Below, one piece after another: positions 13,995-27,400 of a DNA stretch of 64,000 nt. The first letter of the stretch is position 1, and each line of letters starts with the position of its first letter. Made by a program: the position numbers and the translations under genes. The notes beneath the pieces are model-generated. The model did no database searches, had not been told where the DNA came from, and saw only the letters and a program-made list of their open reading frames with translations. This DNA is from Smittia aterrima (taxonomy: Eukaryota; Arthropoda; Insecta; Diptera; Chironomidae). The stretch covers positions 9,486,854-9,550,853 of the forward strand of contig CP093830.1 in assembly GCA_033063855.1 (NCBI GenBank). Direction: 5' to 3'.

Positions 13995-16900
13995 TGGTAT
14001 GGCACGGGAAGGCGTGGTTAAGTAATCCGTTGTCGCAGTTGAAATGACACAGGCGATTGCAGATTCTAGAAGACAATCATAAAGAAATTTTGGTCAGAAA
14101 GTTGCTTCTCTTGACATTAAAACAAATCACCCTTTCAAAGGCAATCGAGTTCGTGTGCGTTGATATGTAAACAACAAAAAGTTGAACAACTGCCAGAAAA
14201 ATCCCGGCGACAGTGAAATCACGAATCCTCATTTTTTCCGTAATCGAATTAAATTTTTTTCTTTTATTCTGCAAATTTTTTTTTTGTAAATTCATCGAAA
14301 ATTATTTCTCACACCATCCGATTACAATTGGCAGATTGCCAAAAAATGTAAGCAGATGCAATAAGATCACATCGAAAGTTCAGGGTCAAATATTGAAAAG
14401 TGTCGAGTTGGTTTTTTTTTAATGGCGCTTCGTGCTTAATCATTTGCACAATCAGTCATTCTCACTCAAATTTACGCCAGGAAGAAATTAATCAACAACG
14501 TAAAAAAAAACCACAAAACAATCGAATCACATTTCACGTCTATTTCCGTCGAGACGAAGAGCTTTCTATCGCTTAGGAACAGTGATCATTCACAAATCTC
14601 GTGTCAAGAGATTTTTTTAAACTCTCACTCATGTCGAGTTGCCGCCAGATCGCTTTCGGCTATTTTTTCTTCTTCACACTCACCCGAAGCGTGTCACAAA
14701 GCTAACAAACGTTGATAAGAAGAAATCCTAACTTTTGAATGTGTGTTTAGAGATTCCCTGGAGAGCGTGAGAGCTTCGTGTTGATTAGGACAAGACCGGA
14801 AATCTTGTTATGCAGAATTATCTTGTTATGATAAACGAGGCGATTGACTTCGCTAAATCCTAAAAGGCTGAGATTCTAATGAACTCTCAGCAATTGTTCC
14901 TAATTAAATCATTCATTCATAAACAAGTTGCGCAATCAACTATTGACCCGTGAGAAAATAAAACTAATCTTTGTTATGCACAAAAAATTTTGCACGTGAA
15001 AAATATTTTTCTCGCTTATCAAATCAAGTCTTATCAATCAATCAACACTTTTTCCCTTTTTTTTCGCTTAAGCAATCGGTAAATCCTGTTTAACTTTACG
15101 ATGCACGTTTCCTCCCAGTAAACAAAACAATAATTTATTATTTAACTGCAGTTTTATTTTTAATCAAACGAGCCCTCGTGTCAACAAAATCATTTCATGT
15201 CTTTATCATCAAATCCCCTTCGCTTGTTTCTTTTTTCATGTTTTTAAAATTACTTTGTTTATTTATAGATGCTGCTCACACATGAGTGGGCGAATAAAGA
15301 CATTCGGGTCGTTTTATTTACGTTCTCTTAACTGCCCATATGATGAAAATTCGCGAAATCTTTCGCGATGCTCGGAAGGGTGAGAATCACGCCATCGCGA
15401 AGCTTGCAACGAAAATATTCATCGCACGCGTTTATCTTCTCGAGAGATGAACGAACTCACAATTAAAGATAGAAAAACGACGTAGCTCATGAAAAATGTA
15501 AATGAGTGTTCATCAAAAGTAAATTGTTGCAACTTTTTTGCGCGCATTTCCCTTAATGACACTTTAAATGAGCTTTGTTGGTTAGGGTAGGTTTGGAAAT
15601 TACTTCACATGAGAAGGGAAAACTCTTCTTTTCTCGACGCAATTTATCAATGAACTTTTCACGAGTGAAACCTGACTCTAGAGATCAACGATATGTCATG
15701 TTTGAAGGTTCTAGAGTTACAAAGTCGAAACCTTCGTTGACTAGACAAAGTGACGTGGAAAGGTCAGTTTACTTCCATATCTTGAATGAAAAGGCAGAGC
15801 TAGCTCTTCCCAAGATTTATGACAGATTTGGCCCTAATACGAATTCTCTTTATTTTAATTTTCGACGAAACTGTGTCAAGCTTTTGTGTCTCTCTTTATT
15901 GATTTGGATTGAGTTGTTCGGAAAAATAAATCACGTCATCGACTTGCATTTGCTGTGACTTCTATTCCATTCAAACTAAGCATGACGCAAACGGTTATTG
16001 AATAATTGGCTTGATGTTCTATGTCAAGTCCAGAGGAAGCTTGTCGGCAACTGTTTTTGGCTGAAATAAATTCCTGACTCAAGCGAGCTTGACGCATCTT
16101 CCTCCCGCCCTCAAGCTTTCGGAAACAAATTTTCTTGCTCTAAATATAAATTTTCCGACTATTGCCTCAGAATTTTGTATGACCGGACGAGAGAAAATCA
16201 TTTTTCCTTGCTAACTGGCCTCGGGAGAAATTTTCTTTAATCTTATTAGTTTAATGGCTGTGTTTGTATAACAAACAACTTTGACATTCACATGCTTTTA
16301 GTAGACCGAAAAAATCTCATATGAATTTCTGCACTATTGACTTTATTAAACTCTGTTTAATCGCATTAATTTGATTTTTTCTAAAGTCTAAAGATTCAAA
16401 GATCATTAGATGACTTTCATCCTTCAAGCGCATGAATTTGTGTAAACCGATTGGAAATTGATAAAGGATTCTCTCAGTTCAAAGCTAAGCAAACAAACTC
16501 ATCAAGGAAATAAAGCTTCCACTTAGTTTCCAATCGAAGCAAATCGATGATGAATAAATTATGTCAAAAATTGTTATGACTCGTTCACTTATCGAGCTGC
16601 TCGTCGTGACATATTCATAACAATTTGTTGTCACGTTTCATGAAGAAGAAGACAAAATAATTTTGACTCCGGTTCATATTTGAAATGCATTTTTAATTAA
16701 AAGAGATTAAATGCTTTGAGAGATTAATTAAAGTCATCAAAGCAAAAAAGTAATTAAATCAAGTATCAAAGGGCTGACTGAGGTTATCATATCAACGCCA
16801 ACTAGAGAAAGGTATCAACACTTTTATGACCATTAATGTTCTCATTTTATTGCGATTTAATGTACTGCACACAATTCCATAATCGACAAGTAATTTAGCT

Positions 16901-18694
16901 CAATTAGCTAGTTTCGAACATAAACGAAGTGATCTCAATTGACACAATGACAAATGTTTGTTTATTTGCACAAAGTGATAATAAGACAGGACTTGAGTCG
17001 TTGCAATTTCAAATCGATTGACTATCAAGGCTGACTCTGTTTCATCAGCTGTTTCAAAAAAGTTTGGAAATAGCGTGATCAAAGAACTTATTTTAAAAGA
17101 GAAATATTTCTTTTAAATCATTGAAAGTTCCTCGATCTTGCGCAACATTATCAAGACTTCCAACGTCTCGAGATACTTACAAGTTTTATTTTATGTAACT
17201 GAAATGATTCTGGTTTCCTTGATGTAAGATTTTTAAAGATTTTTTCGTCTTGGCACAGACAGAAAAGTTTTTTCTTTCTTCAGTGAAATATTCTCATTTA
17301 TTTAATTTGCTTGATAGCTTTTCATAGATTGATCACTTTTAAAATCAATCTTTTCTATTTTCTGCTTGAAATTTATTTTTTTGGCACTTTGGTATTTTGG
17401 TTGAGCACTTGATTAAGCAATTTCTGTTGAAACAACGACGACTTATGTGGTTAAAGCTATAAAATATTTTTTAATTGACCAACGTTTTATATTCGCGACT
17501 CGTTGCTAGCAGAGCATCTTAACGATTGATCAGGTTATAGAAAACTGAAACTCAGACTTGAACAGCAATCAGTAAAACCTTGTATTTTCTTCGTTCTCAT
17601 AGCTTCGTGTCAGTCGAAGTCGAGCCGAGAGAGAATCATGAGCGTAAAATGGGAATTTCTCTTAAGGTTGATGATCTAGCGATGGGGCGCCGGACAGTCA
17701 TGACTTAGCGATAACGTAATTTTAGCGACAACCTTTTTAATCTGCAATGACTAAGTCACTTATCGTAAGTGATCTCCAATTGTCTGGCCTGATAAAAGAA
17801 CGACAACCATCAATTCGTCACACCTTATCATAAGAGCGATTTCAGAGAGAATTCATTCATTTCTTAGGATCAGAGAGATATCAGCGAACACGCGCGAATG
17901 GCATGATCATGTCTACAGACAGAAGAATTGAGATTTTTGATATTTTCCCATAAATGTCAGTTATCACACAAATTCTTTCGCGAACACTTAAAAAAGTTCG
18001 CACGCGTGTGTTCAATCGCTTTTCGTAGCACGTCCACTCATTGCACAATATGATAATTCGCGACAGATAATTTTACTCTCTCAATTGACTTCGCGGCGAT
18101 GAAATTTTTTCATACTCAAAGCGATAAAAAATTTTTTTTGTCGAATTTGTGAAAACTAGAAAAAATGAACACGCGTTGTTGACAAAATTTGCACATAATC
18201 TATCAAAATTACCCTAACGAAAATAGAGATCAAAACGCGCGAACATTAAAGTCAATTTCTTTGACTCGTCCTCCTGATAAAAGTCGGGTTAATTAAAAAA
18301 TGTCCTACCGTAAAAAAAAGTCTTAGCTTGACCATTTGTAAATATGAAGATTGCAAAAAAAAAATTCTTAAAAAAAAATTATGACGAGAAAGGCAAAACT
18401 GTTTGACATATTTTCTAAGTGATCATGCTCATAACAAGTGCTTGTCTGAGATGTTTTAAATCAGCGGCCCCCAGAGTTTGACCAATGGAAACAAAGAGAC
18501 AGCTTTGCGAATTTAATTTTCGGCGATTTGTTTACAACGCGACAAAGTCGTAAGATTTGAGTTTTCCGCTTTCGTATCAGGTGTTGCGATGAGAAAGCTG
18601 AACAAAAGTTTATTTGCTAAAACAAAAATAGAAAAGTTTATCTGGTTCGTTGTTGTTAAGCAGGTGAATTTGATATCATTCGACGTTAAGTGGT

Positions 18695-18729
18695 GATTAG
18701 ATTGCTATAGCAATCGATTGTAATCCCCT
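18695..18729. repeat. Inverted repeat around a 16-bp perfect palindrome
   Basis: GATTGCTATAGCAATC at 18700-18715 is its own reverse complement. It is bordered by GATTA on the left and TAATC on the right, an interrupted outer inverted pair. It sits in non-coding AT-rich DNA. It could be a symmetric protein-binding site or chance. Confidence 0.5.
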
Positions 18730-21700
18730 ACGAATCTCGTGGGAGTATTGAGTCGATCTCAGTATCTCGCTATGGTAATTGCCTGATTATTAAATTAACT
18801 GGAGGTTATCGATCTACTTCTCTTAATTAAATTTTTGACCTCTAAAGCCAGTATCGTCTTGTTAGTGTCGATTAGTAAACAGCTCGTGGATTTCGTGGAT
18901 TCATTCATTAACAACTTGACACAAGGGCCAGGTGTCGTAAATTTTCTTTTAAAATATTACGTAACTTCGCTTCTTAACTTTAGGTTCTTCCGACAGTTCT
19001 TGGATATTTTTAGCCCAAGGCTTTAATTCCATCGTTTCCTTCTCTTGCAGAAGATCACCTTGAAGGTTCACTTCATAGTTAAAGGTTTGGAGCAAAACTA
19101 TGCGACTTTGGTAAATGTCGGAAAGTCATTGCAACACGCTCTTCAAACAAAACCGAAGTTTACTTTCCAAACTTCTTTTTCCTACTCGCTGGACGCAGTG
19201 TCTTTAAAATAGTTTCGTGTACACAAGAACTGGTGAGAAAAAGTTATGAAAAGGCACGCGCTTGTGCCGTGATCGAAACCAGATATTTACAAGAAGCCGG
19301 TATTGAAGACAGCGCGACCACAAAACCGTTCACTCGGTCTCCAACCTAATTAAAATATTCAAATCCGAGGCAAGCGCTAGAAATGATTTCATTGGCCCAC
19401 AATGCATTTGGAGGATCGTTCGATATTTTGTTGTTAAGCATCGAAAGCTTTCAGCTTAACTCTTACCACAATCATTTAAGATTGGCATGCTCGGTTTGAA
19501 ATGGAGTTAATTGTTCCGTCTGAAGTTCGCACTTCATAAGATCAATCTCATTACATCAAAGTCATTTGTTCTGAGCGTGATGTCTCGACTGATGAGATTG
19601 CAATAATTGCGTTAATGAAACCAAAAGGGTTCGCGCTTCTATCGTCTCTCAATTAAACATCAGCACTCCTTTCCCTCGTGGCGTTTAACTTTCATTTGGA
19701 AAATCGAACGAGACAAAACATCCGTGATTTCCATAATTAATGACTCATTAATAATGAGACTTTTCATTGACCCCAAGAAAATTTTTGTTCACTTAATCGA
19801 CTCAAATGGCGCTTAAAGACGAGACCTGTTTCTTCTTGATAATCTTTACTGAGCCGTATTTCGTAAGAATATTAAAAATTTTACGTCTTGATCACTCAAT
19901 GCAAGCATGATCCCCGAAATAAACAAAACGTGCACAAGAAAAAAAAAACAGAAACATTTATTTAGATTTTTATTTTTATCTCGACGAGCAGCATCTTCTT
20001 CTTATCCCAAAATATAAATAGATTACCGCTAATTAGAGGCGCGAATTAAATATTTATTACTTAAATTATTCATTCCGCGTTTTATTTGCATTAAAAATGA
20101 ATCTTTTGGATTTTTGTGACAATCTCAGCCAAATCTTCTTTTCATTAAATTTTTATTGCCATTCGTGAGGAGTGATTCGTCTACTTTTCTACAAAACACA
20201 TAAAGTCAATGAGCTCGCTGACAAGATAATGTCATTTGCTTAAGCTTTAGCTTCTTCCACCAGAAAGTTTTGCGATTAATAATTCAAATCTTTCAATTAG
20301 CTTAATCGAACCGTTAAATGTTTTTAGAAAGTTAAACCCACGCGATGAAAATGAAATAGAATTCCAGCCCGTTCGCCGAGGTTTGTGCAATCAAATAAAC
20401 TCTTAACGAGGTAGATGAAGCAAGTCTTTTGAATAAGGTCAGGGAATCTGTGCCCCTTTCAGTGAATTCTTTTTTTACGACGCTCATATTTCAATCTTAT
20501 CCTTTCATGAGTTCAAAGACCAATTCAAGGTTGAGAGATTTGAAGTAAAGCTTATCAAATTGTCATTGACTCTCGCATTAAGTAATTAATTAAATGAAGC
20601 ATTGAAAGTGTTATGAAACTTTAAATCTTTGCTCTAAAATAAAGAACATTCAATGTCGAGAATTTTCCAAGAGCTTTCGAAAGATTGGCGACACAATTCT
20701 ACGACCTACTTACATCAACGTCATGAAGCCGAAACGTTTCAAAATCTATCAGCGAAAATGAATTATATTTTCATTACACGTGCAACCTTGGCTCAATGTT
20801 ACGCGAATCAAAAATCAAAATGTTCATCTCTTTCTGTATCGCGAGCCCCACAAAATTTATTGATTCTCATGTGAGCTATCGCGGATATTTTGGTGTGGGA
20901 CGTTGTCTTCGTTTGTATTCGTGAACGTAATAACTTTTCGTCTGATAAGAAATTTAATTGTCGCGCTGACTCTCTAACAATCAAAAAATTTATTGGCGGA
21001 CACTTCGGGCAAAACATCAAAACACAGAGATCGTTGCTCCCATTTGATTATTGATGACAGTAAACATTTGGCTTCGTCGTTTCTCATCGGATGATCGGTC
21101 TGGGCTGCTTCTTAATCTGTGATCAACTTTAAAAATTTATGTTAATGATGCGCCATGCGAAAACTGCTTTCAAAATTATGCAGAGTGACAGAGAGTGGAA
21201 AATGAAAAGGAACACGCTATCATCGGATGATTGGACATTTTAATTAAAGATTTCCTTTATTTAATCTTCACGCACTGTTTCTGTCGCGAGATGTAAAGTA
21301 TAATGTACTCATAGCTAATTATAGCAGTTGCATCAAGAATCGGGATTACACTTATCAAAACTCTGATTCAATACTGAGAAACCTTCTGAACTTGATGAGG
21401 ACTGGAGGGAAGAAGAGAGAGAAATCTTCCAACTCTTTTAGTGATATTCTTGCTAAACATTATTTTGCTTTATAAAACGAGATTGCCTTTTCATTTCTAA
21501 ACAACCTTTGCAAAGTTGTTTGCTCCGCTTATTTGGTGTCGAGTAATGTCATGCCACGAGCTCTCCGGGAAGACCCGTTTCTCACAAATTAATATCATCG
21601 CGAGCCGGAATTGCGCCTTACAAAAACTGCATTATCAGCAGACATCGTGTGTAGAGTTCAATAGGTGGTGAGACTAACTGTTGTGCAAAAGTCAACTGTT

Positions 21701-23103
21701 TCGGTTGTTTATTAATTCGGCCTCCAATTTCTCGAAATTACGTTTCAAGTTCATCGCAAAAGATCCGTCGCACCAACACGAGATAAAGCTATCTCTCTGG
21801 CTGTTCGTGAAGAATTCTGTCATCCCTTCACTCATAGGCAGATGTATGAAGACTTTCGAGGAGCTTATCAACTTCGGGCGGGGAGTTCAAGTTTATTAGG
21901 CCGCCGATTGGACCAGATCTGATCGCGACCAAATTTATTTATAGAAAAACTCCAGACGACCCTAGATAAATAGTTCGCGAGAAATTGAAAGCGTTAACAA
22001 ATTAAAATTCCGAGAAAAAAAAACTTTTTAATAAATTTTCCATTAGAACAGTTCGAGTTGATTTTGGCGCCACATTATCAGCAAAACATTTTGCTGAGGA
22101 AAAAAACCTTTTCACTGATTTTTCCCGCAATTAATTTCTGAATCGGAATTGAGTAATTGATCGCTTTGCTAATTTTCTCTCCGGACTTTCATCGATCCGG
22201 AGCTTGTTTGGGTTCACTTAGGAAGAAATAAATCGCGTGTCGCGGTGTGAAGGGAAAAGGTTATCGGGTGGGAAGTGGAGCCGTGAAGCATCAAAACAAA
22301 AGCGAACTGCTCGAGGCATGTGCTTTACAACGTGACAATCTATTTAAGGATGAATTTATTATCTCAAGAAGATACGCCTTTGTCATGAGTCAGAGAGAAG
22401 AGTTACAAACTTACGATATTTGATTTGAAATGTCATAACTTGGGGCAATAAACTAGCTTTGAGACTCGAATCAAAAATAAATCCCTTCAATTCATTTTTA
22501 AAACCAAAACAATCCAAAATAAATCGCAACAATTTCTAATTGTTACATTTCCACCTGTCGAACGTCACAGTCCCACCTCTTTGCATGAACACCTGGCTCG
22601 TGTTTTGACAAATCAGTTATTTAATGTTTCGGTTAAAATTGAAGCAACGAATGTTTATTTACAGATGAATCTCTTTTCAGCACGGGTTTTGCTTTAATTA
22701 TTCTATTGCAGCCGCGAGTTGTTATAAAATTCGAATGAAATTTGAAGGTGACTTGATATCACAATTTGGCGCATTTGAAAATCTGCTGACGAATTAACAT
22801 TCGAGAGAGAGGAGAGAAGAAAGTGTCATTAAGCTCTCTATGGAAAATTTGAGAGGATTTTCCCAGCATCAAACGATATCAAATGATTCATATCCATTTA
22901 TAACTAAATATAACTGAATTAGTAAAAAGAATATTCATTCAGAAAGAAGATAATTTTTAATCTGTGGTTGTGTCCAAGCTTTAAATCTCAATTTGTTCCC
23001 TCTCTTTAAAAACTCTCATGCCACGTGCCGCTACATTTCTTCTTCCATCATGTTTTTGTTTTCACAATCTGACTTTTCAATGTCTTACGAGGTAAATTAG
23101 AAC

Positions 23104-23180
23104 TCTATTCTTATCAAGAACAAGGAAAGTACGACTGCATTTACATTTAATTTGTTTACAAACAAACTAAGAATAGAGAC
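23104..23180. repeat. 11-bp inverted repeat with large loop
   Basis: CTCTATTCTTA near 23104 recurs as its exact reverse complement TAAGAATAGAG near 23169, separated by about 55 bases that include a TTTGTTT/AAACAAA pair. The continuous stem is too short for a convincing microRNA precursor. Confidence 0.35.
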
Positions 23181-23973
23181 TCCAGTAAGTCGTCGTCTTT
23201 CATTAGAAAAGTTTTAATAGAAACTGAAAAAATAAAACTAGACGATGGAATGTTTAAATTCTTTTTGAGAAATTCACGTAGGCCCTTCTTCGATTCTTTT
23301 CACTTCTTTGCTTCTTATTCATGAAGACCCGGTGACTCTTAAATCGTAGCAACAAATCATTTAAAGATTCATTATCACTCTCAACTTCAACTCTGAGTGT
23401 CTAATTAAAAATATCGACAAACTCGTTATCAACATTGTTCAAGTCGTAAATCTTCAATGACCCGGGCAGAGAGTGGAACTAGTTTTTTTCGGTGTTGAAA
23501 GATTTTTTCACTGATTTCATGACAAATTTACATTGATTGCGGGCGGTTTCCTGTTTTTTTTTGTCATTAAACTCATTGTAGTTAGTCAACACTTTGTTTC
23601 GATTGAAATTTACGTGATTGAGCTAAAAATTATTTGTTTTCATTACTCACCGCATTTGTTTTCATTAAAATTCTCCAGGATTTAAAAAGTTAAAGATGTT
23701 TAATTGGAGTAAAAGGTTTCAGTACACGAATAATGTGTTCAAAGTTCCAATTTCACCATTTGAATAACAATTTTTCTTAAGATAACACGAATATTTATAG
23801 TTAGTGAAACGTCACACCGAACGCAACTTCTCGAATGATTTTTCTACGAGAGCCGAATCAAGAATAAGAAGACGAAAGATATGAAAGGAATCGAAGAATT
23901 CTCTCCCATTTGTAAAAGAATGAATGAATGAAATCAGAAATGGAATTAAAGAAAGGATAACTGGAAAAGGTAA

Positions 23974-23989
23974 AGAGAGAGAGAGAGAG
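23974..23989. repeat. GA dinucleotide microsatellite
   Basis: About eight GA units. GA runs can bind GAGA-type factors in flies, but nothing here ties this run to a particular promoter. Confidence 0.75.
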
Positions 23990-24202
23990 TGTCATCAGCT
24001 GACCTAATTTATTAAATGATTAAAAAAATATTTAAAAAGTTAGATTTTTTACTCGTAAACAATTTTCTAGTTTTCATTAATAAAAACAAATTTCATTATC
24101 GCAATGCAGTTTAAATTTTATTTTTTCTTGCTCAGCATAATCCAAAATCTCGTCACATTTTGAAATAAAACATTTGCCAAACTTACTTTACAACTGAAGT
24201 AT

Positions 24203-24275
24203 GGGGATGTAGCTCAGATGGTAGAGCGCTCGCTTAGCATGTGAGAGGTACGGGGATCGATACCCCGCATCTCCA
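24203..24275 (+). tRNA. tRNA-Ala (anticodon AGC)
   Basis: A 73-base cloverleaf without intron. The acceptor stem GGGGATG pairs with CATCTCC using a terminal G:U-type pair, and the discriminator base is A. The D arm contains GCTC-AGATGGTA-GAGC, the anticodon loop is TTAGCAT giving AGC, and the T arm is CGGGG-ATCGATA-CCCCG. The A box is TAGCTCAGATGG and the B box GGATCGATACC. Six Ts at 24293-24298 form a Pol III terminator. It lies about 200 bp beyond the Brr2 stop codon and is transcribed towards it. The second copy at 25628-25700 is identical. Confidence 0.96.
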
Positions 24276-24292
24276 AAGAAATTTGGTTATTC

Positions 24293-24298
24293 TTTTTT
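24293..24298 (+). terminator. Pol III terminator of tRNA-Ala
   Basis: Run of six T residues 18 bases after the mature 3' end, the usual RNA polymerase III stop signal. Confidence 0.8.
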
Positions 24299-24462
24299 GT
24301 TTTTAATTATTTTTAAATATTTCACAAAATTCTGTTGAACAATTTTTTTTAAAAAATCTGAAAAGAAAATAAATAATAAACTCAAATAAAAATTTAATTT
24401 CTAAAATTTATTATGTTTTTCTTTAGCTTACAAATTTAAAATTGAAAGTGAAATTATTTTTC

Positions 24463-24468
24463 TTTATT
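24463..24468 (-). promoter_or_regulatory. Candidate Brr2 poly(A) signal
   Basis: AATAAA on the minus strand only a few bases after the Brr2 stop codon. If used, the 3' UTR is extremely short and ends before the convergent tRNA gene. Confidence 0.4.
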
Positions 24469-24472
24469 TTGT

Positions 24473-27400
24473 TTAGTCTGAATCGCTTCCTGACTCTTCT
24501 TCCGATTGGTAATCGCCAACGTTGATGCTAAATTTGTATTCCTGATCGCAGCCCATAAAGCAATCGCTCATGAAGTAAAGTGTGTACTCGTAACTTCCTG
24601 GACTTGGTGCAACAAAATCTAACTTGACCTTTGCTTTTTGTTGGAGAGTCAATCGCTTGATGGATAACAGAGAGTTGGTCTTAGGATCGCCGATAACAAC
24701 CCACCAGCCTTCTTCACGCTTTTGTGGGAATAATGGAGCGATGACAGGTCCAGTGACTTCATCTTCACGTTCCAGCTGCACAACAACGTTCACGCTTGAA
24801 CCGGAATGAATCTTTTCCTTGTCGACAACATCGAAGCTCATTTCAATATTTGGATAGCGATTACAGAATCGAGCAACGTCAGCCATCTGCTGATCGTTAA
24901 GTTGTAACAATGACGTTCGCTCTTCATCCTCAAGTTCCATGATGTCAAAAACTGTTTCAATTTTCTTTTCTTGACAGCGCTTAATGATCTCGTTGTTGAA
25001 ATGTGGAAGTTGTTTGAGATATGAATCTTTACTCCACATAGCTTGTGTGACCATCTGAGCCAATTCCATGGCGGCAACTGCAGGAGATAGCCAACCGTTT
25101 GAAGATAAAACATCAACGCACGCCTGAATTAATCGAATCGCTTTGCCGAGAATCAACTCGGTATCACTCTGAAGTTCCGCGCTCAATTGAATTCTTGAGA
25201 GATGAGCTTGAAGAAGCAAGTTACTTTTGTTGTGAGGATCGTTGTATTTTGGTTGAGACCCATTTGCTGCTGTTAACTTATTCGGTACACGTTGTGCTAA
25301 TGCCTTCAATACAGCATCTTCACGATGTCTTACAACGATATCTTCGTATTCAGTTGCTGATGAGATGATTTCCAAGAGACCACGAATCTTTGTCTTGTTG
25401 TTCAACGATAAACTGAAGAGCTCGATGGTTGTGTAGTTGATGTAATAGTAAGCAGCAATCATTCCCAAATTCAAAGCAAGTGTGTCCATGTCGTCTTCAA
25501 CACTGATACATTTGGACTGTTCCAATTCGCTGAGCGTTGTCTCGACCAGATCCGAGAGATGATCAGACAAGTGACTACAAAGAAAAATAAACAAAAATTA
25601 AATTAAAAATAAAATAAAAAATTTCTTTGGAGATGCGGGGTATCGATCCCCGTACCTCTCACATGCTAAGCGAGCGCTCTACCATCTGAGCTACATCCCC
25701 ATTTCTCTTGTGAAGAACGCAGTGACAAAAGTTTTATTTCAATACGGAGAGAGGTTTTCATATCGTTGCATAAGCAGAAATAAAATGGGAAATGAAACAA
25801 CACTTACCGATGTGAAACGCCTTGGAGATTGTAATAGTTTGGATTTTGGGTCAAGCGACGATAAACGAATGTCCACGTAAGATAATCCACTGCATCTTGT
25901 TTGTTCTCAATTGTTTTCGTGACAATTTCTGCGTTGAAATGATCGTGAAGACGATGATCCAAATGACTTTCAACTGGCAACGGTTCGTTTAAGAATTTTT
26001 TGAAGAAATCTTTCTTAGAGTTTTGACACATCAAAACGCATTTCGCGTCGTTGTCGTCAACCGGTCGATTAGCTCGTCCAATCATTTGAAGAACATCAGT
26101 AATTGGATAATCTTCATAAGAGTGAACCTTTCCGTTGTAGAATTGAGTGTCCATGATAACGACGAGATAAGCTGAGATGTTGAGACCCCAGCAAAGCTCG
26201 CGAGTTACAACTGCAACTTGAACAGCGCCAGTTTCAAATAATTGTTCAACCAAACTTCTGTCTGATGCTGTTAATCCCTCATGAAGGAAAGCAACTCCTT
26301 GCGGCAAAGTTTCCTTTAGTGTCTTATCTGTCATTCTATCGAGGAAAGGCTTGATGTCATCTTCTTCGGCGTGGAAGAATCTTGAAGCTTTGTCTTCAGC
26401 TGCGCAATAAGTAACGATATCGATCGCTGTTGCATGTGCAAGTTTACGTGAAGTGACGAAAACAATTACGGGTTTGTGTGGGCTGTACTTAGTGATGGCG
26501 TTGTAAACTGGCTTTGACATTGCTGCGATTCTTGTAGCGTTGTGAGTTATATTGAAGCCTTGAACGTGAAGTTCCAATGGAATTGGACGAACGCTTGGAT
26601 GGAAATTGAAAGTTGCATTTGCATTACAACCTAACCATTGCGCAACATCCTTAGCATCAGTTAAAGATGCGGACAATGCTACGATTCTGATTTGCTTTTC
26701 AATTTGCGAGCTGATGTATCGCATACGAGAACAAACGACTTCCAAGACAGGACCGTCTTCGCCTCCAATCAAATGCAACTCGTCGACGATGAAGAGATTG
26801 ATGCTTTGCACGTTCTTGCGTTGTTTCCAGCGACGAGATAAGATGTCCCATTTGTCAGCTGTGGTTACGATAATTTGACCTTTAGCTAAAAGCTTCAAAT
26901 CAGTTCCTGTCTCGCCGGTAAGTTTCACGACTTTCAGGCCAAGAACTTGTCCACCAAATTTATTGTGCCATTCCTTAAACATCAAATCGGCAAGAGCTTC
27001 ATTAGATACCAAATAAATGCAACGTCCTTCTGGATTATGTTGGAACAAGCGAAGAATAGCAAACTCTGCAATTGTAGTTTTTCCTGATGCCGTTGGTGCT
27101 CCGACGAAAACATTATCATCACTGTTGTATACTGCGTTGAAGACTTGTGTTTGAATCGGATTAAATTGTGGGAAATCATAAAGCGACTCAAATTTCGGGT
27201 TACGCAAAGCTGTAATCGGCAGCGGCTGAAGATCAAGCAATTCAGTTGGAGGCATATTCTTCTCAGGCAACAGCAAGTGACGGAAACTAACTGGAAGTTG
27301 AGTTTCTGAAGCAATCCAACGATCAGAGACGACACGCAAGAAATATTGCGGTGGCAATGGTTCGAAGACTGGCACGAAGAACTTTACCAAATGTTCGTCT

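Larger units (their letters stand above)
14070..24200. other. 10-kb gene-free tract upstream of the PP1 subunit
   Basis: Only short unrecognised frames on both strands. It holds the likely promoter and 5' UTR exon of the PP1 subunit near its left end, small hairpins (for example 17757-17773 and 18695-18729) and a GA run at 23974-23989. Several poly-A/T runs occur. I see no mobile-element protein remnants and no tRNA signature before 24203. Confidence 0.55.

Noticed and set aside
14077..14295. Minus-strand frame starting with a signal-anchor-like peptide (MRIRDFTVAGIFLAVVQLFVV), just upstream of the PP1 subunit
   Set aside because: The only nearby donor is weak and its phase does not match the acceptor at 14066, so it cannot be joined in frame to the PP1 subunit; a hydrophobic leader would also not suit a cytosolic glycogen-targeting protein.
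23104..23180. Inverted repeat considered as a microRNA precursor
   Set aside because: Only 11 contiguous paired bases and a loop of about 55 bases; does not make a 22-nt duplex and matches no known microRNA I can recall.
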